This document shows positions 30,217 to 40,991 of a stretch of DNA of 64,000 nucleotides, piece by piece. Within the stretch, counting starts at the first letter, position 1; each line of letters opens with the position of its first letter. The stretch comes from Brucella intermedia LMG 3301. Lineage in GTDB: Bacteria; Pseudomonadota; Alphaproteobacteria; Rhizobiales; Rhizobiaceae. The translations under genes and the position numbers were made by a program. A model generated the notes under the pieces. It searched no databases. It was not told where the DNA came from and saw nothing but the letters and a program-made list of their open reading frames with translations. Where the stretch lies: the NCBI RefSeq assembly GCF_000182645.1, contig NZ_ACQA01000001.1:1674001-1738000 (forward strand), in the 5' to 3' direction.

Positions 30217-30437
30217 CAATGTCGTTCCTTGAGTGCTTGAGAGAGTCGGCCGCTAATATGAGACAAGGCCGCCCGGAAGAAAAGTACCGCGCAATACGCT
30301 CTAAACCGTTAGAATCAGGCCGCACCTAAAAGGTTGGCAATAATTAATCATGAATTGAAATTGATTATCCGTGATGAGCCGGAATAATATCGGCTATGCT
30401 ATAAGTAATGATGGAAAGTATATTAGAGGAACGATAA

Positions 30438-31010
30438 ATGAACCTATCGGTGAAAGCTTCCATATTTACATTAGCATTCCTTGTTTCAGCAAATGCTTAT
30501 GCATCATCGGCCATCGTCACCTCGACAGTTAATCTGCGCACCGGTCCCGGTACCCAGTATGGAACCATCGGGGCGATCCCGAACGGCGTTGGAGTTACCG
30601 TCGGGGGCTGCACCAGCGGCTATGGCTGGTGTCAGGTGAGTTACGGCGGCATGACCGGCTGGGCGGCATCGAGCTATATCGCCATCCAGACGGGCAACGG
30701 CTACACGACCAACGACAATTTCGGATCGACCGCCGCAGCCGTGGGCATACCGCTCATCGCAGGCATCGCCATCGGCTCGGCACTGTCGGCCAACAACGAC
30801 CGCTATTGGGGTACCGGCCCCTATCGCGGCTGGGGCGGCGGCGGCAACGTCTATAATGGCTGCATCGGTCGCAATTGCCAGTCGAACTGGGGTCCGCCGC
30901 GTCCGCACTGGACGGATCGCCCGGGCTGGAACGACCATCCGGGCTATCATCCCGGTTTCGGTCGCGGCTTCGGTCCCGGCCCGCGCATACGCATGGGCGG
31001 CAGGCTGTAG
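30438..31010 (+). CDS. Exported bacterial SH3-domain protein
   Basis: 190 residues. Signal peptide MNLSVKASIFTLAFLVSANAYA (cleavage near 22). An SH3b domain spans about 25-85 (TVNLRTGPGTQYGTIGAIPN, GYGWCQVSYGGMTGWAASSYI, with two Cys). A hydrophobic glycine-zipper segment follows (AAAVGIPLIAGIAIGSALSA, about 97-116), then a Gly/Pro/His-rich tail. Likely a cell-envelope protein binding peptidoglycan or other wall polymer. AGAGGAACGATAA precedes the ATG; a TTGATT (30361) - 17 - ATAATA (30384) pair upstream may be the promoter. Confidence 0.85.
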   Translation: MNLSVKASIFTLAFLVSANAYASSAIVTSTVNLRTGPGTQYGTIGAIPNGVGVTVGGCTSGYGWCQVSYGGMTGWAASSYIAIQTGNGYTTNDNFGSTAAAVGIPLIAGIAIGSALSANNDRYWGTGPYRGWGGGGNVYNGCIGRNCQSNWGPPRPHWTDRPGWNDHPGYHPGFGRGFGPGPRIRMGGRL

Positions 31011-31074
31011 AGCCATCCGCAAAATGGTCGCCTCCTGACAGCCTTCTGTCAGGAGCATTGGCCGGATATGTTGA

Positions 31075-31108
31075 GAGCGCCGAGGATTTCGCCTCGGCGC
31101 CCTTTTCA
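31075..31108 (+). terminator. Terminator after the SH3 gene
   Basis: GCGCCGAGG and CCTCGGCGC form a 9-bp stem around ATTTCG (31077-31100), followed by CCTTTTC. Confidence 0.7.
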
Positions 31109-31134
31109 TTTGGACGCTGAAATTCCATATTGGA

Positions 31135-31182
31135 AGCATGTCGCAGAAAAGTGGAAACCGGTTTTCCGCTTAAGACATGCGG
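31135..31182. repeat. Short palindromic repeat (family B copy 2)
   Basis: GCATGTCGCAGAAAAGTGGAAACCGGTTTTCCGC-type palindrome ending AAGACATGC, 15 bases before the uvrB start. Confidence 0.75.
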
Positions 31183-31197
31183 TAACAATATAGGGTC

Positions 31198-34022
<2,825 letters not shown>

Positions 34023-34023
<1 letters not shown>

Positions 34024-34068
34024 AGCATAATCCGACCCGAGTGAAACGAGGATCGATAATGTGCCGGA
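34023..34068. repeat. Fragment of the mosaic repeat (AGAGCATAATCCGACCCGA block)
   Basis: Contains AGAGCATAATCCGACCCGAG and GGATCGATAATG; the block CATAATCCGACCCGGGGATCGATAA recurs in the composite repeat at 39323-39530. Confidence 0.6.
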
Positions 34069-34072
34069 AGGC

Positions 34073-35086
34073 TCACCAGCCTTCCAGCACGATCTTGCCC
34101 TTTGCCTTGCCGCTTTCCAGCACGCCATGCGCTGCCTTGAGATTGGCGGCATTGATCGGTGAAAGGACTTCCGTCAGCGTTGTCCTGATCTTGCCTTCAT
34201 CGACCAGCTTCGCGACTTCGTTCAGCAGTCTGCCCTGCTCCGCCATATCTGCGGTCTGATAGATCGGGCGCGTGAACATCAGTTCCCAGTGCACCGACAC
34301 GGACTTGCGCTTGAAGGGCATGATGTCGAGCTTGTCCGGATCATCGATGAGCCCGAAACGGCCCTGCGGAGCTATGAGCCTGACGATTTCGGAAAGATGA
34401 TCCAGCGTCTGCGTCGTCGAAAAGACGAACGCCGGTACGCCAATCCCCAGAGCTTCAACCTGTTCGGCCAGCGGCTTGCGGTGGTCGATGACGTGGTGCG
34501 CGCCAAGCTGCCTGACCCAGTCTTGCGTTTCGGGCCGCGATGCGGTCGCTATCACCGTCAGGTCGGTCAGTGCGCGCGCCAGCTGGATCGCGATCGAGCC
34601 CACGCCGCCCGCGCCGCCGATGATGACGATTGCATTCACCGCACCGGCAACCGGCCTGCGCACGTCCAGCCTGTCGAAAAGCATTTCCCATGCGGTAATG
34701 GACGTCAGCGGCAGGGCGGCGGCTTCGCTGTTGGACAGCGATGCCGGTTTGCGCCCGACGATGCGTTCATCGACCAGATGAAATTCGCTATTGGCGCCCG
34801 GACGGGTCAGGGAGCCTGCATACCATACCCTGTCGCCGGGCTTGAAATCCCGAACCTGATCGCCGGTTTCGACGACGGTGCCGACAGCATCCCAGCCAAG
34901 CACCTTCCATTGGCCGGCGTCCGGTGAAACGCCGCCACGGATCTTGTAATCGACCGGGTTCACGGAAATCGCCTCCACCTGAACCAGCAGATCGCGCCCG
35001 GCGGCAACCGGCTTGTCCAGTGTCACGTCGACAAGCGAATCGGCGCGATCCAGTTTACCGGCGTTCTGATAGGCAACAGCTTTCAT
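34073..35086 (-). CDS. Zinc-independent quinone oxidoreductase-like protein (MDR family)
   Basis: 337 residues. An MDR-type NAD(P)H oxidoreductase: VQVEAISVNPVDYKIRGG near 37-53, the nucleotide-binding motif IIGGAGGVGSIAIQLAR near 154-170, and no catalytic zinc Cys/His ligands, as in QOR/zeta-crystallin-type reductases. Annotated elsewhere as zinc-binding alcohol dehydrogenase family protein. Divergent from an HxlR regulator 116 bases away; this pair mirrors qorB-ytfH-type units, where the regulator senses electrophiles or quinones (inference). Confidence 0.88.
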   Translation of the reverse strand: MKAVAYQNAGKLDRADSLVDVTLDKPVAAGRDLLVQVEAISVNPVDYKIRGGVSPDAGQWKVLGWDAVGTVVETGDQVRDFKPGDRVWYAGSLTRPGANSEFHLVDERIVGRKPASLSNSEAAALPLTSITAWEMLFDRLDVRRPVAGAVNAIVIIGGAGGVGSIAIQLARALTDLTVIATASRPETQDWVRQLGAHHVIDHRKPLAEQVEALGIGVPAFVFSTTQTLDHLSEIVRLIAPQGRFGLIDDPDKLDIMPFKRKSVSVHWELMFTRPIYQTADMAEQGRLLNEVAKLVDEGKIRTTLTEVLSPINAANLKAAHGVLESGKAKGKIVLEGW

Positions 35087-35148
35087 CGTCTTTGCTCCAT
35101 TTGCTATGGACCAAATATTAGACTACGTTCCCAATTTAGAAATACGCA

Positions 35149-35176
35149 CAAATATCGCCTATAGTGTCGATATTTG
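35149..35176. promoter_or_regulatory. Inverted-repeat operator over the hxlR promoter
   Basis: CAAATATCG (35149-35157) and CGATATTTG (35168-35176), a perfect 9-bp inverted repeat with a 10-base centre. A TATAGT -10 box (35160-35165) lies in its centre with TTAGAA 18 bases upstream, so binding would block transcription of the regulator and likely the divergent oxidoreductase gene. Confidence 0.72.
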
Positions 35177-35201
35177 CACTTGGTATAAAAAGGATACCGA
35201 A

Positions 35202-35585
35202 ATGGCCAAAGCCAGGCATTCCCGCTTCGACTGCAGTCCCGGCTGTGCGGTTGAAGCCGCCATCAGCCTGATCGACGGAAAATGGAAGAGCGTCGTGCTC
35301 TTTCATCTCATGGGCGGCACGCTTCGGTTCAATGAATTGAGGCGACAGATACCAAGCGTCACCCAGCGCATGTTGACCAACCAGCTGCGCGAACTGGAAG
35401 AAGACGGGCTTATCGAGCGCAAGGTCTATGCGCAGGTGCCGCCGAAGGTGGAATACAGTCTTTCTCCGCTCGGCCGCAGCATCGAGCCGATCCTGCTCGC
35501 ATTGAAGAAATGGGGCGACGCCAATATCGACCGGTTCGGCAAGCCGGTGAAGGAATCAGCGTCCTCTGTTCAGGAAGCGGCGTGA
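35202..35585 (+). CDS. HxlR family transcriptional regulator
   Basis: 127 residues from ATG 35202 (AAGGA 7 bases upstream; the frame is open earlier). The winged-helix domain is typical: VEAAISLIDGKWKSVVLFHLM, FNELRRQIPSVTQRMLTNQL, LEEDGLIERKVY, and VEYSLSPLGRSIEPIL. Two N-terminal Cys (C11 and C15, DCSPGCA) stand where redox-sensing Cys of QorR/YodB-like HxlR members occur. Confidence 0.9.
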   Translation: MAKARHSRFDCSPGCAVEAAISLIDGKWKSVVLFHLMGGTLRFNELRRQIPSVTQRMLTNQLRELEEDGLIERKVYAQVPPKVEYSLSPLGRSIEPILLALKKWGDANIDRFGKPVKESASSVQEAA

Positions 35586-35586
35586 A

Positions 35587-35608
35587 AAGGGCGGCACCTG
35601 CCGCCCCT
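35587..35608. terminator. Hairpin between hxlR and the Kazal gene
   Basis: GGGCGGCA and TGCCGCCC form an 8-bp stem with a minimal loop between two convergent genes; T-tracts are poor. Confidence 0.5.
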
Positions 35609-35624
35609 TCCATTGAGCCAGTCG

Positions 35625-36077
35625 TTACCGACACTGCCCGCTGCTCATGATGCGATAGCCTGCGCGGTCGGCTTCGCAACGGTTCGGGAAGGTTCGCCTG
35701 TCATTGCCGCGTTGCGCGCAAACCGGCATGAACTCCCGCGTGCATGCGCCTGCTCCCGGCCTGCCCGGCCTGTTGCCCTGGTGCGGCGGATGCATTCCGC
35801 CTGCGCCGCCCCAGCCCGGCCCCGGCCTCGATGAGCAGCGACCGTTGGAAATGACGCGGTAGCCCTCTGCCCGCGCCTGGCACGAATTGCTGAAGGTTTG
35901 GCGTGACGATCCGCGCTGCGCGCAGACCGGCGCATAGTTCATCGGGCAGATTCGCGGCGGCTGTGACGGTCCGGGGCGCAGCGGCGGACGATGATCCACC
36001 CCGCCTTCCGCAACGCAACCGGCAAGAAGCAGCAGGCCCGCGAGCACGGACAGTTTTCTGAAACGATGAAATTGCAT
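35625..36077 (-). CDS. Lipoprotein with two Kazal-like protease-inhibitor domains
   Basis: 150 residues. Lipoprotein signal ending in LLAGC (Cys near 21). Two repeated modules follow: CPMNYAPVCAQRGSSRQTFSN-type (about 44-81) and CTREFMPVCAQRGNDRRTFPN-type (about 112-149), each ending in G-Y-R-(V/I)-(I/M)-S-(N/S)-G-(R/Q)-C. The spacing C-x7-C-x13-C-x14-C fits Kazal domains but one usual disulfide pair is missing. A Pro/Gly-rich linker separates them. Kazal domains inhibit serine proteases; a surface lipoprotein of this kind could guard against host or self proteases (inference). GGGAGAGG precedes the ATG. Confidence 0.82.
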   Translation of the reverse strand: MQFHRFRKLSVLAGLLLLAGCVAEGGVDHRPPLRPGPSQPPRICPMNYAPVCAQRGSSRQTFSNSCQARAEGYRVISNGRCSSRPGPGWGGAGGMHPPHQGNRPGRPGAGACTREFMPVCAQRGNDRRTFPNRCEADRAGYRIMSSGQCR

Positions 36078-36224
36078 TTTCCTCTCCCTTTGTCCCGAAC
36101 CCTAAGATGGCGCAGCCTTCAATAAGGGCAAGTCTTTTCGCGAAAGTGCAAAACCTTCCGGACCATATCGACAACCCGCCCATATAGGTTACCTTGGCCG
36201 AAGTTGAGGGGCGGAACAGGCAGC

Positions 36225-37124
36225 ATGAATCGTTACAGGCACAGCATAGCGGTTATCCTCGTTTCCCAGCTTTTCAGCCTGCCTCTCGGCGTCATTTCCT
36301 CCCATGCAGCCAGTGAGCCGACCCCGCCGGTCTATGCGCCGCCCCTGCCCCCGGAAAAGAAGACGCCGACCGTTGGCCGCATCTGCCAGCTCATCGGCGC
36401 CAATGCAGACGCCCATGGAATCCCGCGCGACTTCTTCGCGCGGCTGATCTGGAAGGAAAGCCGGTTCGACCACAAGGCGGTGAGCCCGGTCGGTGCCGAA
36501 GGCATTGCGCAATTCATGCCCTATACCGCAAGGGAGCGCGGGCTCGCCGACCCCTTCGATATCGAGCAGGCCATTCCCGCCTCGGCGAGCTTCCTGCGCG
36601 ACCTGAAAGGCGCGTTCGGCAATTGGGGCCTTGCAGCCGCCGCCTATAATGCAGGCGCGGGGCGCGTTTCCAGCTGGATGCGGTCCGGCGGCTTTCTGCC
36701 GCTCGAGACGGAAAATTACGTGCTGGACATTACCGGCGCGCCTGCCGACGACTTCGCCGCCGGCAAGGAAATCATGAACCGGCCGCTCGATCCCAAGCTC
36801 GCCTTTCACGACGCCTGCAAGCGCCTGCCGATCATCCGCAGCGCCACCATTCCGATGTCGCGCGTCAAGCCGAAACCCTGGGGCATACAGGTTGCCGGCA
36901 ATTTCCGCCGCAGCGCCGCCGTCAATCAATGGACCCGCCTGCGCAGGCAGTTCAGCGCCGTGCTTTCAGGCCACGAGCCGGTCGTCAGCCGCATACGCAC
37001 GCCAATGGGACGTCGCGGCATCTATGCAGTGCGCATCGGCGCCGACAGCCGCGGGGAAGCCGATGGCATTTGCACAAAACTTCGCGCTGCCGGCGGAGCA
37101 TGCATAGTTTTACGCAACCGATGA
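36225..37124 (+). CDS. Lytic transglycosylase with C-terminal SPOR-like domain
   Basis: 299 residues from ATG 36225; a TTG at 36204 is possible. Signal peptide up to SSHA near 30. The SLT domain has the catalytic Glu (E78 in LIWKESRFDHKAVS), GAEGIAQFMPYTARERGL and LAAAAYNAGAGRVSSW. The last 75 residues (VSRIRTPMGRRGIYAVRIGAD, then ICTKLRAAGGACIVLRNR) look like a SPOR domain that binds denuded glycan strands. It cleaves peptidoglycan glycan strands to anhydro-muropeptides in the periplasm. Confidence 0.88.
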   Translation: MNRYRHSIAVILVSQLFSLPLGVISSHAASEPTPPVYAPPLPPEKKTPTVGRICQLIGANADAHGIPRDFFARLIWKESRFDHKAVSPVGAEGIAQFMPYTARERGLADPFDIEQAIPASASFLRDLKGAFGNWGLAAAAYNAGAGRVSSWMRSGGFLPLETENYVLDITGAPADDFAAGKEIMNRPLDPKLAFHDACKRLPIIRSATIPMSRVKPKPWGIQVAGNFRRSAAVNQWTRLRRQFSAVLSGHEPVVSRIRTPMGRRGIYAVRIGADSRGEADGICTKLRAAGGACIVLRNR

Positions 37125-37531
37125 GAAAAACACGGTCAGTACCTGCTAAATCAGCGATATATTAGGGAAACCCTGTTCTGTTTTGGGATTCGACCGAGGA
37201 TTTTCTTGAAACAATCGTAAAAAAATCAAACGATACCGGTTCGAAGATAACCAATCATGTCCACCCCAAAGAATTTGCTTGCCAAATACCGCTTCATAGA
37301 TCAGTCTCCATCTGTTCGGGCATTTAGCGAACAAATGGAAGACTGGAAGAACGGCGTGCCGGGGCCGCTATAAGTTCCGGGTCGAAGGCTCCCCTTCGGC
37401 AATGATCGGTTCCTTCCCAATGTCGAGAACTGCCTGCATAACCCTCTGCCGGGTGTGTGGTGCGCTTGGCAGAAATAGTAATACCACCGTCTCCACAGGA
37501 GCGGTGGCGCCAAGGAAAAGGAACGGATCCC
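37125..37531 (+). promoter_or_regulatory. Long structured leader/intergenic region before the second cold shock gene
   Basis: No gene in 407 bases. It holds a TTGAAA at 37209 (weak -10 downstream), an extended imperfect hairpin (37302-37318 with 37328-37345, CAGTCT...AGACTG), and a strong stem-loop directly before the ribosome site (CCACCG-T-CTCC at 37484-37494 with GGAGCGGTGG at 37498-37507, loop ACA). The last one lies 25 bases upstream of the ATG and could act as a temperature-responsive switch. Confidence 0.5.
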
Positions 37532-37747
37532 ATGGCACAGACCGGACAGGTCAAATTCTTCAATACCGAAAAAGGTTTCGGTTTCATCAAGCCGGACGAC
37601 GGTGGCGCAGATATCTTCGTACACATCTCCGCGGTACAGGCTTCTGGCCTCACAGGCCTCGCAGACAATCAGAAGGTTTCCTACGAGACGGAACCGGATC
37701 GTCGCGGCAAGGGCCCGAAGGCCGTGAACATCACCGTTACCGGTTGA
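37532..37747 (+). CDS. Cold shock protein (CspA family), second copy
   Basis: 71 residues. GQVKFFNTEKGFGFIKPDDG with RNP1 KGFGFI and RNP2 IFVHIS, then VSYETEPDRRGKGPKAVNI. ATG 37532 has AAGGAAAAGG upstream. Differs clearly from the first copy at 10359 in the C-terminal half (here KAVNITVTG), so the two are diverged paralogues. Own leader and terminator. Confidence 0.95.
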   Translation: MAQTGQVKFFNTEKGFGFIKPDDGGADIFVHISAVQASGLTGLADNQKVSYETEPDRRGKGPKAVNITVTG

Positions 37748-37771
37748 TCGTTCATTAAAGAACCTACCACT

Positions 37772-37800
37772 TGCCCCGGCTTCTGCCGGGGTTTTTTATT
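37772..37800 (+). terminator. Terminator of the second cold shock gene
   Basis: CCCCGGC (37774-37780) and GCCGGGG (37785-37791) with a CTTCT-type loop are followed by TTTTTTATT. Confidence 0.9.
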
Positions 37801-38023
37801 GCCTGCGCGGCGCCCCGTCTGGTTTCTTAAAGGCACCCATTCAAGCGCGAAATATTACAGATACTGCGCGTAATTTACCGGAAAATGGGCGTTTTCCGCA
37901 GCCCATCACCATTGTTCAGCCTCCATTCATGTCGAAAGAGTTAATCACTTATTCACAAACGATACGTGCCCCTTCGGCCAACGTATCGCAGACATTGCAG
38001 TCGAGCTTCTGAAGGAGCGAACA

Positions 38024-38476
38024 ATGAACCGATTTGCGAAAACAGCCATTCTGGCAGCGGCATCCCTCGCGGCAGTTGCCGCGCCGCTTGCAACGGCATC
38101 GGCAGATTCCTGGGGTCGCCATGGTTGGAATCGTGGCGGCTGGGATCGTCCCTACTACCGCGACCGGCATCGCGGCCACGGCGACGCGGTTGCCGCAGGC
38201 GTGATCGGCCTTGCAGCCGGCGCCCTCATCGGCAGCGCGCTGAGCCAGCCGCAGCCGACCTATGTGCAGCCGGCCCCGGTCTATGCGCCGCCTCCGCCGC
38301 CGCCTGCCTATTATCCGGCAGCCCCGGCGCGCCAGGTAACCTATTACCGCGCAGGCTATGAGCCATGGAGCCGCGGCTGGTATCAGTATTGCTCCGACCG
38401 TTACCGGTCGTTCAATCCGAACACCGGCACCTATCGCGGTTACGACGGGCGCGACCACTTCTGCTCCGCGAATTGA
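38024..38476 (+). CDS. BA14K family exported protein
   Basis: 150 residues. Signal peptide MNRFAKTAILAAASLAAVAA (cleavage near ASA, 27), a Trp/His/Arg-rich stretch, a hydrophobic glycine segment (AAGVIGLAAGALIGSALS, about 57-74), a proline-rich region and the C-terminal BA14K domain (WYQYCSDRYRSFNPNTGTYR and GYDGRDHFC). BA14K of Brucella is an immunoreactive protein with lectin-like properties. GAAGGAGCGAACA precedes the ATG. Monocistronic with a strong terminator. Confidence 0.88.
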   Translation: MNRFAKTAILAAASLAAVAAPLATASADSWGRHGWNRGGWDRPYYRDRHRGHGDAVAAGVIGLAAGALIGSALSQPQPTYVQPAPVYAPPPPPPAYYPAAPARQVTYYRAGYEPWSRGWYQYCSDRYRSFNPNTGTYRGYDGRDHFCSAN

Positions 38477-38543
38477 GGCTGGCCAGTCCACCGGACTGGT
38501 CTCCTGTCCCGCTTCGATGCGCAGATAATGCCGCTAAAAATAA

Positions 38544-38586
38544 GAAGAACGGCTACCCTGATCTCAGGGTAGCCGTTCTTGTTTGC
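38544..38586. terminator. Bidirectional terminator after the BA14K gene
   Basis: AAGAACGGCTACCCTG (38545-38560) mirrors CAGGGTAGCCGTTCTT (38565-38580), a 16-bp perfect stem with loop ATCT, serving the convergent BA14K and metallo-hydrolase genes. Confidence 0.9.
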
Positions 38587-38596
38587 GGTTTTCAAT

Positions 38597-39253
38597 TTAT
38601 GCGTAGCCGATGTCGTTCAGGAACGGATTGGAGCGCCGCTCCTCGCCGAACCGCCCGCCCGGACCATGCCCGCAGATGAAGCCGATATCGTCGCCAAGCG
38701 GCAGCAGCTTTTCCTTGATGGAGCGAATCAGCGCCGCATGATCGCCGCCCGGCAGATCGGTGCGCCCCACCGAGCCATTGAAAAGCACGTCGCCCACGAT
38801 GGCGAATCGCGCCTCCGGGTTGAAGAACACGACATGCCCCGGTGCGTGGCCCGGCGTGTGGAAGACCTCGAACTCGTGTCCGGCAACGGAAACCTTGTCG
38901 CCCTCGTTCAGCCAGCGGTCCGGCGTCACGTTGCGCACGCCTTCGGTAAGGCCGTATTTCAGGCCGGTCGTGGCCAGATTGTCGAGCAGGAATTTGTCAT
39001 CCTTGTGCGGGCCGATAATGTCCACATCCAGCGCTTCCTTGAGATCGAGCGCAGCCCCGGCGTGATCGATATGGCCATGCGTGATCCAGATGGCCTCGAC
39101 CTCGACTCCCTGGGATCCAATCGCGTCCAGGATGCGGTCGAGGTCGCCACCCGGATCGATCACCACGCCCTTCTTGGTCTCGCTGTCGAACAGTATGGTG
39201 CAGTTCTGCTGGAACGGCGTGACGGGAACGATGATGGCCTGCAATTGCCCCAT
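38597..39253 (-). CDS. Metallo-beta-lactamase fold hydrolase (glyoxalase II-like)
   Basis: 218 residues. The zinc motif THGHIDHAG near 58-66, HTPGHAPGHVV (third His ligand near 132), GDVLFNGSVGRTDLPGG (bridging Asp), and the C-terminal CGHGPGGRFG. These features match YcbL-type type II glyoxalases, which hydrolyse thioesters such as S-lactoylglutathione. The exact substrate is not shown. Confidence 0.88.
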   Translation of the reverse strand: MGQLQAIIVPVTPFQQNCTILFDSETKKGVVIDPGGDLDRILDAIGSQGVEVEAIWITHGHIDHAGAALDLKEALDVDIIGPHKDDKFLLDNLATTGLKYGLTEGVRNVTPDRWLNEGDKVSVAGHEFEVFHTPGHAPGHVVFFNPEARFAIVGDVLFNGSVGRTDLPGGDHAALIRSIKEKLLPLGDDIGFICGHGPGGRFGEERRSNPFLNDIGYA

Positions 39254-39322
39254 TGGTCTTACTCCACTTTATAGCGCGTCCCGCATAAATGACGGTCTGG
39301 AAAACGCATTCTGTCCCACACT

Positions 39323-39530
39323 AGAGCATTTCCAGCAAAAGTGCGAAGCGTCTACGCGGGGAAATCAGTTCACTGGTCTGATTTCTTAACCCGCTTCAAT
39401 GCGTGGGATAATGCGACAAAACAAATACTTAGAGCCCCGCCTGTCCGGTGAAGCTTCAGAACATAATCCGACCCGGGGATCGATAAGATTATGCTTCAAA
39501 CAGAACGTCTCGACCGGAACCGCTCCAAAC
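39323..39530. repeat. Composite mosaic repeat (family A, longest copy)
   Basis: Begins AGAGCATTTCCAGCAAAAGTG, has the inserted block GGGGAAATCAGTTCACTGG / CTGATTTCTTAACCCGCTTC, the GACAAAACAAATACTTAGAGC block, then CATAATCCGACCCGGGGATC and GGAACCGCTCC. The whole 420-base gap 39254-39673 has no gene; a further hairpin ACGGGCGGC/GCCGCCCGT lies at 39535-39557. Confidence 0.85.
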
Positions 39531-39673
39531 AGATACGGGCGGCTGGTCGCCGCCCGTTTTCCCTCTCCAGGATTGACCGGGACGCCTGCCCGAAAGCCGC
39601 TTCACGGTTTTCGGGACGCGCCCCGACAGTTCGTCTTGCCGGTTGTCCCCACAACCTTACGTTCTGCGGTGCA

Positions 39674-39955
39674 TCAGGCCTTGGCGGCCATCGCGTTCTT
39701 GATCAGGCCGACAATGGCCGTGAGTACGATACCGCCGACACCGCCACCAGCCAGCTGACCGACAACGCCGTTGAGAACGGAATCGAGACCGCCGCCGGAT
39801 AGCATCGGAAGCAGCTGACCGAGGATGACACCACCGATGCCGCCCGCCACCGTGTTACCCGTGGTTCCCAGACTGATATTCTTGACTGCGCCTGCGATGT
39901 TGCCGCCAACCGCGCCAGCGACCAGCTGAAGAATGAGAGGTAGTAGAGCTTCCAT
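39674..39955 (-). CDS. Small glycine-rich hydrophobic protein, unknown function
   Basis: 93 residues from ATG 39955 (GGGGTG 7 bases upstream; a GTG three codons earlier is possible). Almost entirely hydrophobic with glycine-zipper patterns: LILQLVAGAVGGNIAGAVK, VAGGIGGVILGQLLPMLSG and LAGGGVGGIVLTAIVGLIK, a short positive end. No conserved catalytic residue. Two or three membrane-associated helices or a self-assembling segment are likely. I do not recognise a named family. It lies downstream of ilvE but ilvE has its own terminator. Confidence 0.7.
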   Translation of the reverse strand: MEALLPLILQLVAGAVGGNIAGAVKNISLGTTGNTVAGGIGGVILGQLLPMLSGGGLDSVLNGVVGQLAGGGVGGIVLTAIVGLIKNAMAAKA

Positions 39956-40054
39956 AATCGTCACCCCATCTGAGTTTTAAACCGGAATAGCGCGACTCCG
40001 GCAAAAAAATCATGTGCCGAAACTTGCCAATGTCAAACAATAACCGACGGAAAA

Positions 40055-40088
40055 ACAAAAAAGCGGCCCGAAGGCCGCTCTTTTTCTG
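40055..40088 (-). terminator. Terminator of ilvE
   Basis: AGCGGCC (40062-40068) and GGCCGCT (40073-40079) around CGAA; on the minus strand T-runs follow (CTTTTTTGTTTTT). Confidence 0.85.
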
Positions 40089-40100
40089 TTTAAAACCCAG

Positions 40101-40991
40101 TTACTCCGCCGCCGCGCGCTTCGGCTGAACTTCCGTTGAATAGTCATTCATTAGAACATTTGTAATTTCGGAAGGCTTGAACCGGTATTGTCCGATTTCC
40201 GAAACCGGCGTCACTTCCGCAGCCGTTCCGCACAGGAAGCATTCGGAGAAACCGGCAAGTTCTTCCGGCATGATTGCCCGTTCGATGACTTCGATGCCGC
40301 GACGCTTGGCAAGATCGATGATCGTGCGGCGCGTGATGCCGTCGAGGAAGCAGTCGGGCTTCGGCGTGTGCAGCGCCCCGTCCTTGACGAAGAAGACGTT
40401 CGCGCCGGTCGCTTCCGCGACCTGTCCGCGCCAGTCGAGCATCAAGGCATCGGCATAGCCCTTGGCTTCGGCGGCATGTTTGGAGATCGTGCAGATCATG
40501 TAGAGACCGGCGGCCTTGGAGCGCGACGGCGCGGTGCGCGGGTCCGGGCGGCAATATTCGGCGATGTCGAGCCGAATGCCCTTCATCTTTTCTTCCGGCG
40601 AGAAATAGCTCGGCCACTGCCAGATGGCGATGGCCAGATGAATGCGGTTGTTCTGCGCCGACACGCCCAGCGAATCCGAGCCGCGCCAGGCGATCGGGCG
40701 CACATAGGCATCCTCGAAGCCCTGCTTCTCGAGAAGCTCGCGGCAGGCATCATTGATTTCCGCGACGCTGAAAGGAATCTCGAAACCGAGAATGCGCGCG
40801 GATTCATGCAGGCGTTCGGTATGCTCGTTCAGCTTGAATATCTCGCCGCCATAGGCGCGCTCGCCTTCAAACACGGCGCTCGCATAATGCAGGCCATGGG
40901 TCAGCACATGGACTTTCGCATCTTTCCAGTCGACGAATTTTCCGTCCAGCCAGATGAATCCGTCCCGTTGATCGAATGGAATCGCAGCCAT
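40101..40991 (-). CDS. ilvE: Branched-chain amino acid aminotransferase
   Basis: 296 residues from ATG 40991 (AAGGAG upstream; the longer frame to 41150 has no site). Fold-type IV PLP enzyme: THGLHYASAVFEGERAYGG, the Schiff-base Lys in SRSKAAGLYMI, and CLCGTAAEVTPV-like CFLCGTAAEVTPVSEIG. It performs the last step of leucine, isoleucine and valine synthesis. A MarR gene is divergent, with 441 bases between. Confidence 0.93.
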   Translation of the reverse strand: MAAIPFDQRDGFIWLDGKFVDWKDAKVHVLTHGLHYASAVFEGERAYGGEIFKLNEHTERLHESARILGFEIPFSVAEINDACRELLEKQGFEDAYVRPIAWRGSDSLGVSAQNNRIHLAIAIWQWPSYFSPEEKMKGIRLDIAEYCRPDPRTAPSRSKAAGLYMICTISKHAAEAKGYADALMLDWRGQVAEATGANVFFVKDGALHTPKPDCFLDGITRRTIIDLAKRRGIEVIERAIMPEELAGFSECFLCGTAAEVTPVSEIGQYRFKPSEITNVLMNDYSTEVQPKRAAAE

